Both the position numbers and the translations under genes were made by a program. The notes beneath the pieces are model-generated. The model saw only the letters and a program-made list of their open reading frames with translations, had not been told where the DNA came from and did not search any database. This document shows positions 52,074 through 59,411 of a stretch of DNA of 64,000 nt, in pieces. Location of the stretch: assembly GCF_019602855.1 (NCBI RefSeq), contig NZ_CP080766.1, forward strand, positions 1,922,001 to 1,986,000, in the 5' to 3' direction. The DNA comes from Cupriavidus pinatubonensis (GTDB taxonomy: Bacteria; Pseudomonadota; Gammaproteobacteria; Burkholderiales; Burkholderiaceae). Within the stretch, counting starts at the first letter, position 1. Every line of letters begins with the position of its first letter.

Positions 52074-53138
52074 GTGTTATGGCTCCCGAACCTGTTCCGC
52101 GCCTTCGCCGCCGCATGCCCGGCCGACAGCGTGTGCCGGCTCGTACGGTGCTGCGCCGGGATGCTGCTCGCCACGAGCTTGTCGCTGACCGCAGCGGCGG
52201 CGGACTCCAGACCGGCAACGCTTATGTTCGAAGACTTCACGGTCGCCAATGGCGCCATGACCGTATTTGCCCACGGCGACTATGTCGAGCCCTACACCGC
52301 GATCTATGCGCTGCTGGTCGCGCACAGGCTCGGGGTGGACGTGCGCACGCGGGCTGCGGCATTGGCGCAGTGGCTGCTGCCCTACCAGCAGGCGGACGGC
52401 CCATTCCCGCGCATCTGCCGCAGCGGCGACACGCAGTGGGTTGCCTGCGGTCCGGCCGATGCCGACGATTCGCTTGCGGTGTTCTGGTGCCTGCTGGCCA
52501 GCGAGGTGCTCAAGGGCGATCGCGCACTGGAGGCCAGTTGCGGCAAGTCGCTGGAAAACCTGGCCACGTTGTGGGATCCGCAACGTGCCACGTTCCGGGC
52601 GCGGTTCGGACGGCCCGAGGCTTATTTTGCCGACAACGTCGAAGTGATTGGCGCGCTCGGAAAACTGCGCGCCCGGTCCGACACCGCGGCGCGATACGCG
52701 CGCGAACTGTCGCAACTGCCTTCGCAGAGACTGATGCTCGACGGGCTGGCGCGCAGCTACGGCTACAACCCGGCAGTGGCGCTGGAGCCGGCACGGGCCA
52801 CCTTGCCGCCGGCGCCCTACGGTTTCTATCCCAATGTGGTCGCCCCGGTTTATCTGTGGCTGTGCGATGTGACCACCGGCTCGCAGGCGGCACGCCAGTG
52901 GGCCGTATGGAAACACCGCCATGCCGAGGACTGGCTCGCTGGCAAGAGCGACCACTATCCGTGGGGCGTAATCGCATTGGCGGCATACCAGGCTGGCGAT
53001 CGCGAGACCGCCGCCGCATGGCTGAAGGCGTCGGCGGCGTGGCGCGCGCAAGGTCGCTGGAATGTACTGGAGGAAGGTGTGCGGATCGGGCTCCTGCATG
53101 CCATGCCTGACACGGCCGACAGGCCCAACATGCAATGA
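52074..53138 (+). CDS. Exported alpha/alpha-barrel-like protein of exopolysaccharide cluster
   Basis: A 354-residue protein with a Sec signal peptide (CAGMLLATSLSLTAAAADS). The mature part is all-helical with YVEPYTAIYALLVAHRLGVD, LPYQQADGPFPRICRSGD and DDSLAVFWCLLA, features of the alpha/alpha-toroid fold used by many glycoside hydrolases and lyases (family not certain). It probably trims or binds the secreted polymer in the periplasm. It starts with GTG at 52074, with AGGAG upstream. The deacetylase gene overlaps its stop by 4 bp. Confidence 0.65.
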   Translation: MLWLPNLFRAFAAACPADSVCRLVRCCAGMLLATSLSLTAAAADSRPATLMFEDFTVANGAMTVFAHGDYVEPYTAIYALLVAHRLGVDVRTRAAALAQWLLPYQQADGPFPRICRSGDTQWVACGPADADDSLAVFWCLLASEVLKGDRALEASCGKSLENLATLWDPQRATFRARFGRPEAYFADNVEVIGALGKLRARSDTAARYARELSQLPSQRLMLDGLARSYGYNPAVALEPARATLPPAPYGFYPNVVAPVYLWLCDVTTGSQAARQWAVWKHRHAEDWLAGKSDHYPWGVIALAAYQAGDRETAAAWLKASAAWRAQGRWNVLEEGVRIGLLHAMPDTADRPNMQ

Positions 53139-54991
53139 GGTTGAATTTGCTGAAAGTATCCGCGTGGCGCAAGCATGTCCTGGGCGTGCTCGCACTGGTG
53201 GCGATCGTGGCGTGCGCGCTGCTGGCGTATCGCAGCATGAACGAAGGGCCAGGCAAGCCGCAGAGCGACAGCATCGTGCTGGTGGTTCCCGACAACCTGT
53301 CGGGCGAGAACCGCATTTACGCGCAAGCCTGGATGGACGCCGCGCTCGAAGAAGGCGTGCGCCTGAGCACGGTCACCGCGTCGGAGTTCGTGCGCCATGG
53401 CCTGAACGGCGAGCGCGACTACTCCGCGGTGATCCTGCCGGACACCGTACACCGCTCGATGACCACGGCATTTGTCAACAAGGTCAGGCAGTTCGTGGAG
53501 GCCGGCGGGGCGCTGATGCAGGTGTATGACGCAGGCATCCTCAACGAGAACGGCTTCTACGAGCAGGGCGCATCGCGCATGTCGGATGTGGTCGGCGTGC
53601 AGTACGGTTTCTATGCCAGGCTGCGCAACGACATGGCGCATCAGGCGACGGTGTATGGCGCACCGGAGGTCATGGTTGGCCTGCATATTCCGCCTGGCCG
53701 CTGGATCGCCAACGATGGCCGCGCGATGCTGTCGGGCTATGGCGAAGACATGCTGCGCTATCCGGCCATGCACACCGGCAGTGGCTACACCGGCAAGGTG
53801 CTGATGGTGTCGGACGACAACTCGATCATTGCCGGCGAGCGCAAGCTCGGCAAGGGCCGCGTGCTGTTCGTCAACCTGCCGCTGGGTTATCTCAAGCTGC
53901 GCACCGACGGTGTGTTGCTGCACGGCTTCCTGAATTACTTTGCCACGGGCATGCTGGAACAGCCGAAGCTGTCGCCGGCGCCGCAGGGCATTGGCGGGCT
54001 GGTGCTGAACTGGCACTGCGATGCGCAGATCTGCATCGACGCGGTCGACAGCCTGATCAAGGACGGCGTATTCAAGCGCGGTCCGTTCAGCTTCCATATC
54101 ACCGCCGGGCCGGACCAGCGCCAGTTCAACGATGGCCGTGGCGTCGATCTTGCGAACAACGCCGCGTTTACCGAAGTCGTGCGCGGGCTCATGCGCGATG
54201 GCCATGAGATCGGCAGCCATGGCGGCTGGATCCACGACTGGTTCGGGCTCAACGTCAACGAGAAGAACCAGGCGTCGATGGAGGTCTACCTGCAGAAGAA
54301 TGCGGATGCCGTCCAGGCGCTGACCGGCAAGCCGCAGACGGAGTACTCGGCGCCCACCGGCAACCAGCCGGAATGGGCGACGCGCTGGCTCGACGAGCAC
54401 AACGTCAAGGCCTACTACTTCACCGGCAATATCGGCCAGGGACCGACGCGCACCTATCGCAACGGCCGTCGCGACGAGCACATCTGGTCGTTCCCCGTGC
54501 AGACCTATGGCCAGTACAGCACGATTGAAGAAGCCTACATGTCCAACATTCCGGAGACGGAGATCGCGAACTGGCTCACGTCGCTGGTGCGCTTTACCGC
54601 GGGGACCGGCGAAATACGACTGATCTACTTCCATCCGCCCGGCGCCGTGCGCTATCTGCGCGCCATCGACGCGCTGCTTGAATCTGCCGACGCCGAACAG
54701 GCCCGTCACAAGTTCCAGTGGCACACGATGACGCAGATGGCGGACTTTGCACAGCGGCGCGAGCAGACCGTCTGGCGTCTCGCCTCGGACCGCAACGATG
54801 TCCGCGTCACTGCCGAGAACAAGGAATCGCTCGACGCCCTGACGTGGCTGTTCCCGACCGACCGCTATGCCCGGCCGCGTGTGGAAAGCGGACAGGGCAG
54901 CGTGTCGATGCAGGGGGCAAGCTGGAAAGTGGTGGCGGGCCCCGGAAACCGGATCGTGATTGCCGCAGGGTTGAAGGCGGGCGGAGCCTGA
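53135..54991 (+). CDS. Polysaccharide deacetylase with GATase-like N-terminal module
   Basis: A 618-residue membrane-anchored periplasmic protein. Residues 10-32 are a membrane anchor (HVLGVLALVAIVACALLAYR). Residues 45-270 resemble a glutamine-amidotransferase-like or beta-galactosidase trimerisation fold (SAVILPDTVHRSMTTAFVNK, KGRVLFVNLPLGYLKL). Residues 280-530 are a NodB-type deacetylase (GLVLNWHCDAQICIDAVDSL for the catalytic Asp, DGHEIGSHGGWIHDW for the metal-binding His pair). It probably removes acetyl groups from the polymer in the periplasm, as PgaB does on PNAG. The start overlaps the preceding gene by 4 bp. Confidence 0.82.
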   Translation: MRLNLLKVSAWRKHVLGVLALVAIVACALLAYRSMNEGPGKPQSDSIVLVVPDNLSGENRIYAQAWMDAALEEGVRLSTVTASEFVRHGLNGERDYSAVILPDTVHRSMTTAFVNKVRQFVEAGGALMQVYDAGILNENGFYEQGASRMSDVVGVQYGFYARLRNDMAHQATVYGAPEVMVGLHIPPGRWIANDGRAMLSGYGEDMLRYPAMHTGSGYTGKVLMVSDDNSIIAGERKLGKGRVLFVNLPLGYLKLRTDGVLLHGFLNYFATGMLEQPKLSPAPQGIGGLVLNWHCDAQICIDAVDSLIKDGVFKRGPFSFHITAGPDQRQFNDGRGVDLANNAAFTEVVRGLMRDGHEIGSHGGWIHDWFGLNVNEKNQASMEVYLQKNADAVQALTGKPQTEYSAPTGNQPEWATRWLDEHNVKAYYFTGNIGQGPTRTYRNGRRDEHIWSFPVQTYGQYSTIEEAYMSNIPETEIANWLTSLVRFTAGTGEIRLIYFHPPGAVRYLRAIDALLESADAEQARHKFQWHTMTQMADFAQRREQTVWRLASDRNDVRVTAENKESLDALTWLFPTDRYARPRVESGQGSVSMQGASWKVVAGPGNRIVIAAGLKAGGA

Positions 54992-55013
54992 TGGCGCCGC
55001 AGCGATCGCCGTA

Positions 55014-55991
55014 ATGAGTTTGGTCAGTATGAATTGGGTCAGTTGGACCCCAGCTAATTGGGATGAATTGAGCGTGGATTGGAATCGAATCGTAGGGGGT
55101 GCTTCGCTGGCAGCATCCGCCCTGGCCATGAATGTTGCCCGCGCGCAGGGCGAGGTACAGCCTGCCGCGGTTGAGCCGGAGGCCACGCTGGCCCAGGATG
55201 CATCCTCGATGACGCCGATGCCGATCCCTGTTCCGACGCCGCGGCCCATGGCGATCCCGCAGCCGCTGCCGGTGCCCTTCGAGCCGGAAAAGGGCGCCAT
55301 CGAAGTTGTGCTTGGCAACGGCCGCATGACCAACGGCTACGGTGGGGCAACTGCCGCCGCGGTGCGCGGCATGGCCGTGACACCGCTGGGCGTGGTGCAG
55401 GGCGAGCTCGATCACCAGAGCCGCTTCGGCTTCAGCGGCCAGTACGGAGCGCTGTCGCTGACGCGCGATCTGTCCGAGGATTACTACATGACGGTGGGCG
55501 CCGGCGCCGGCAGCAGCGAGCTGTTCCCGAGCTGGCGCGTCGATGCCAGTGGTTACCGCAAGTTCGGACCGGACCGCCGCTTCGTAGCAGGCCTGGGCGC
55601 CTACTATGCGAAAGGCCAGGACGGCGGACGTTCGGACCACGGCGTGTTGCTGAGCGGGCTCGCGTACTTCCCGTCGCTGGTGGTCGAAGGCGGCCTGCGT
55701 TTCAACCGCGCGAACCCGGGCCAGGTGTTTGGTCCTAGCCAGTATGTGGCCGCCACCATTGGCAGCGACGAGAAGCGTGCGTTTATCCTGCGCGCCGAGC
55801 ACGCCCGCGAGGCCTATCAGGTCTTCTCGACCGGCACCGAGCGCGTGGACTTCGACAGCTACAGCTTCAGCGTGCAATGGCGCGAACGGATTTCCCGCTC
55901 GCTGCTGCTGCTGATCGGCGCGCAGTATTACCACAACCCCAACTACAGCCGCACAGCCGGTGAAGTGGGCTTCCGATGGAGTTTCCGGTGA
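55014..55991 (+). CDS. YaiO-like outer-membrane beta-barrel
   Basis: A 325-residue outer-membrane protein. A poorly hydrophobic N-terminus and a Pro-rich linker (PMPIPVPTPRPMAIPQPLPV) precede a beta-rich domain with alternating strands ending in an aromatic residue, SFR, as outer-membrane proteins do. The GFRWSFR end and DHQSRFGFSGQYGALSLTRD resemble YaiO-type barrels, which occur next to glycosyltransferases and deacetylases in exopolysaccharide loci. It probably forms the export pore. It starts 22 bp after the deacetylase gene. No classic signal peptide is visible before ALAMNVARAQG. Confidence 0.72.
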   Translation: MSLVSMNWVSWTPANWDELSVDWNRIVGGASLAASALAMNVARAQGEVQPAAVEPEATLAQDASSMTPMPIPVPTPRPMAIPQPLPVPFEPEKGAIEVVLGNGRMTNGYGGATAAAVRGMAVTPLGVVQGELDHQSRFGFSGQYGALSLTRDLSEDYYMTVGAGAGSSELFPSWRVDASGYRKFGPDRRFVAGLGAYYAKGQDGGRSDHGVLLSGLAYFPSLVVEGGLRFNRANPGQVFGPSQYVAATIGSDEKRAFILRAEHAREAYQVFSTGTERVDFDSYSFSVQWRERISRSLLLLIGAQYYHNPNYSRTAGEVGFRWSFR

Positions 55992-56815
55992 ACGGCACCG
56001 CCGCCCCACAGGATCCGCAGCAGGGCAGGCGTCCCGCTGCCGCGCGCGGCGACCCGCTGCAGCGCGTGACCGGCTATCGCGGCGACCGGTTCGAGAAGCA
56101 CCGCGCCATGCGCCGGCTGGCGTTTCCGCTGACGCGCTGGATTGACGTGTTGCTGATCCCGGCCTTCCTCACCTATGCGCTCTGCGCGGGGTGGCCATGG
56201 GTGGCAGACTTCTGGCGCCGCATGATCGGCTTCTGGAGTACAGCGCTCGGCGGCGAGATCTCGCTGCAGGCGGACCCCGCGCTGTTGCCCGGCTTCGGCA
56301 CCGTGCCATACGCGCACGCCAATGCCGCCCTGCCCACGCCGGTGCAGTGGCTGTGCGGCATGGTGATCACGCTGGTGCTGCTGTTCGGTACACGATGGTT
56401 GACTTCGGGCCGCGCGCTCCCGCTTGCTTACGGGCTGCGGCTGATCGGGCTGATTCAGGCCAGCGCGCAACTCTACTTCTACGCCTGGCCTGCGAGCTTT
56501 CCGTATGACGCAGGCAAGTCCATCGCGTCGCTGACGCAGGCTTCCGTGCTGGTCATCGCCATCACGCCGTGGTTGTACGCGCTGATCTATAACGTGCTGG
56601 ACTTCGGCTTCGTGCGCAAGCTGCTGCTGTCGGCTATGGCCATGGCGTACCTGATCGTGCTGATCCCGCTCCAGTACACGCTGGCCGCTTCGTCGCTGTT
56701 CCATTTCTCGGTGCTGTGGTATCCAATGGTCTTCCTGCTCGGATCGATCTTCGTCCAGTTCGGCACGCTGGTGGCGTTGTACGCCTGGGCGATGAGCTGG
56801 AAGCCGCGCAACTGA
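55976..56815 (+). CDS. Integral membrane protein of exopolysaccharide cluster
   Basis: A 279-residue protein with about six hydrophobic helices after a 50-residue soluble N-terminus (residues 60-85, 120-145, 155-175, 185-210, 220-240, 250-270). It overlaps the barrel gene by 16 bp and is the last gene before the regulatory module. I do not recognise a family; a role in polymer export or acetylation is a guess. ATG 55976 has a weak ribosome site. In Cupriavidus relatives similar small membrane proteins close such clusters. Confidence 0.6.
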   Translation: MEFPVNGTAAPQDPQQGRRPAAARGDPLQRVTGYRGDRFEKHRAMRRLAFPLTRWIDVLLIPAFLTYALCAGWPWVADFWRRMIGFWSTALGGEISLQADPALLPGFGTVPYAHANAALPTPVQWLCGMVITLVLLFGTRWLTSGRALPLAYGLRLIGLIQASAQLYFYAWPASFPYDAGKSIASLTQASVLVIAITPWLYALIYNVLDFGFVRKLLLSAMAMAYLIVLIPLQYTLAASSLFHFSVLWYPMVFLLGSIFVQFGTLVALYAWAMSWKPRN

Positions 56816-57031
56816 GCGCGGGTTGCATGCCGTTTGTCTTGTGTCCTGGGGGCGCAAGCCGCGGTTGAGTAACATTGTGGTTTGTGGCGATGCTTCGGCC
56901 AGGCTCGCTGCCATGCATTCCTAACGGCCGCGCTCTCCTGGTGGTTCAGGGAGAACACAGAAAATCAATAACGCACGACCGCAGGATCGCATCAGCAATT
57001 TGCAGTCGCAGCAGGCAGAAGGGTGTGAGGG

Positions 57032-57742
57032 ATGAGGATTGCCTCGGTGGAAGACGATCCGGACCAGGCGGAGCTGATCCGGAAAATACTGGACGAGGCC
57101 GGATTCGAATGCGAATCCTATGCCACGGGCGCGGGCTTGCTTCGTGCATTGCGCGAGCAGGCGTTCGACTTGCTCGTCGTGGACTGGCAATTGCCGGACA
57201 CCAGTGGCATCGAACTGGTGAGCTGGGTGCGCCAGACTTCCGGCGCCATGCCGCCGATCCTGTTCCTGACCAGCCGCACCTCTGAAGACGACATCGTTGC
57301 CGGCCTGAGCGTCGGGGGCGACGACTACATGCTCAAGCCGATCCGTGCCGCGGAACTGCTCGCGCGCGTGCGCTCGCTGCTGCGGCGCGCCTATCCCGAG
57401 ACCGCGCGCGAGACGGACATCATCCGCCGCGGCAGCTATTGCCTGGATCCTCGCGCGCGCACGATCGCGCTTGGCGGGGAGCCTGTCCCGGTGTCGCCGC
57501 GCGAGTACGAACTGGCGCTTTTCCTGTTCCGCAACATGGGCCGGCTGCTGTCGCGCGATGTGGTCGAGCAGGCTGTATGGGGACGTGCCATCGGCACTGG
57601 CTCGCGCACCATCGATACGCACATGTCGCGTCTTCGCATCAAGCTGGCATTGCGGCCCGAGAACGGCGTGAGGCTCACGTCGATCTATTCGCACGGCTAC
57701 CGTTTCGAAGAGGCAGATGCCGGGGACGATGGCCATGCGTAA
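57032..57742 (+). CDS. OmpR/PhoB-type response regulator
   Basis: A 236-residue response regulator. Receiver residues are ASVEDDPDQAEL (acidic pocket), VVDWQLPDTSG (phospho-Asp at about 53), and FLTSRTSEDD, then MLKPIRAAEL (conserved Lys). The C-terminal winged helix has VPVSPREYELALFLFRNMGR and GSRTIDTHMSRLRIKL. It is the first gene of a regulator-FecR-kinase trio and directly follows the exopolysaccharide cluster, so it probably controls that cluster. GAGGG lies directly before the ATG. A 216-bp gap from the last exopolysaccharide gene can hold its promoter. Confidence 0.92.
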   Translation: MRIASVEDDPDQAELIRKILDEAGFECESYATGAGLLRALREQAFDLLVVDWQLPDTSGIELVSWVRQTSGAMPPILFLTSRTSEDDIVAGLSVGGDDYMLKPIRAAELLARVRSLLRRAYPETARETDIIRRGSYCLDPRARTIALGGEPVPVSPREYELALFLFRNMGRLLSRDVVEQAVWGRAIGTGSRTIDTHMSRLRIKLALRPENGVRLTSIYSHGYRFEEADAGDDGHA

Positions 57743-59411
57743 GGCCGCCGCGGCAAGTGCCGGAATCGCTCTGGCATTGTGGCTGGCGGCGTCCGGGCCG
57801 GCGCAAGCGGGCGCGGCCGGTGCGGAAGGCGCCGATTTCATCTACGTGGTCGAACGTGGCGACAACCTGTTCAACGTGGCTGAGCGCTTCATGGCCAGCG
57901 CCGAAGGCTGGCGCGTGCTTCAGGCACGCAATGGCGTGGCTGATCCTTTTCGGCTGGCGCCCGGCACGCGCCTGCGCATCCCGCTCGGGCAGATTCCCGA
58001 GCAGCCCGGTGCGGCGCGCGTGGTCTTCGTCAACGGGCAGGCGCAGGCCGATGGCGAGCCGCTGCGCGCGGGCATGGCGCTGCGCGAGGCCGCGCGCATC
58101 GTGACCGCGGCCGGCAGCACCCTCACGCTGGAGCTGCCTGACCGCACGCGCGTGACGCTGCCGCCGGCCACGACCGTGACGGTGCGGCGCCTGCGCACGT
58201 TCCGCAAGTCCGGACTGACCGATACGGTGATCGGCATCGAGCGCGGCCAGGCCGACACGCGTGTCGCGCCCGAGGGCGGCGGCGTGGGCCGCTTCGAACT
58301 GCATACGCCGATGATGGTGACTGGTGTTCGCGGCACGCGCTACCGCGTGTCCGCCGATGCCGCGGGCAGCCGCAGCGAGGTACTGGAAGGCCGCGTCGGC
58401 GTCAGTCTTGCGCGTGCGGCGGCGGCATCCGGCACGGCGGTGGCGGCTGGTTACGGCATCGGTGTGGCGGCAGGCGCCGCCCTGTCGCGACCCGTTGCGC
58501 TGCTGCCCGCGCCCCAACTGCAACCGCTGCCTGACACGGTCCTTGGGCCGGCTGCGGACGCCGCGTGGCAACCCGTGCAGGGCGCCGCCGGCTATCGCGT
58601 CTCGGTCGCGCGCGATGCCGCGCATACCGAGCTGGTCTGGACAGGCGAAACGGCGGACACGCGTGTCGGCCTGGATGGCCTGCCCGAAGGATCGCTCTAC
58701 CTTGCTGTGAGCGCCATTGACGCGCAGCGCCTGACCGGAAAGCCGGCATCCGTGCCGTTTGCGGTGCGGCTGAATCCGGCAGCGCCATTCACGTTGCAGC
58801 CGGCCGCCGGCACCGTGCGCTATGGCGAATCGGTCGCGTTTGAGTGGGCGGCCGTGGGCGCCGCGGCATCCTACGAACTCGCCGTGTCCGCCGATGCGGG
58901 GTTTGCCGCGACCGCAGCCACACAGCAAGCCCGGTCGGAGCACGCGGCACAGAAACTTGGGCCGGGCGCCTGGTTCTGGCGTGTGCGCTCGCTGGACGCG
59001 GCCGGCCGGCCCGGACCATGGTCGGCCGCCGTGCCGTTCACGCTAGAGCCCGCGCCGCCCATGCCGACGCTGCGCGACGACGGCGACAGCCTGCGCATCG
59101 GCTGGCCCGCGGACGCGCGGGCGACGGCGGGATACCGCGTGCAGATCGCCGAGGACGCCGGCTTTACCCGCATGGTGGGGGACCAGCGCAGCGCCGACAA
59201 CGAAGTGGCACTGCCGCGGCCACCGGCCGGTACCTACTATGTGCGCGTGGCGCGCGCCTTGCCGGACGGCAAGGAGCCAGAGACCTCATTCTCCGCGCCG
59301 CAGCGTCTCGACATCGTCGCGCTCCTGCGTGACGGACAGGGCGTCACGATCCGGCTCGGCAACGGCGCCCGCGACGAAGGCGGCCATGACGCCGGTATCC
59401 GCATCCGGTAA
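57717..59411 (+). CDS. LysM-FecR domain periplasmic protein
   Basis: A 564-residue exported protein. The signal peptide is RKAAAASAGIALALWLAASG to PAQA, followed by a LysM domain (residues about 40-95, YVVERGDNLFNVAERFMASA and RLAPGTRLRIPLGQIP) that binds peptidoglycan. A FecR domain (about 130-240, TTVTVRRLRTFRKSGLTDTV, MVTGVRGTRYRVSADAAGSR) and two repeats resembling fibronectin type III follow. It could sense the cell wall and pass signals to the kinase. Several starts (57717, 57729, 57735) are in frame. It overlaps the response regulator by 26 bp. Confidence 0.82.
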   Translation: MPGTMAMRKAAAASAGIALALWLAASGPAQAGAAGAEGADFIYVVERGDNLFNVAERFMASAEGWRVLQARNGVADPFRLAPGTRLRIPLGQIPEQPGAARVVFVNGQAQADGEPLRAGMALREAARIVTAAGSTLTLELPDRTRVTLPPATTVTVRRLRTFRKSGLTDTVIGIERGQADTRVAPEGGGVGRFELHTPMMVTGVRGTRYRVSADAAGSRSEVLEGRVGVSLARAAAASGTAVAAGYGIGVAAGAALSRPVALLPAPQLQPLPDTVLGPAADAAWQPVQGAAGYRVSVARDAAHTELVWTGETADTRVGLDGLPEGSLYLAVSAIDAQRLTGKPASVPFAVRLNPAAPFTLQPAAGTVRYGESVAFEWAAVGAAASYELAVSADAGFAATAATQQARSEHAAQKLGPGAWFWRVRSLDAAGRPGPWSAAVPFTLEPAPPMPTLRDDGDSLRIGWPADARATAGYRVQIAEDAGFTRMVGDQRSADNEVALPRPPAGTYYVRVARALPDGKEPETSFSAPQRLDIVALLRDGQGVTIRLGNGARDEGGHDAGIRIR

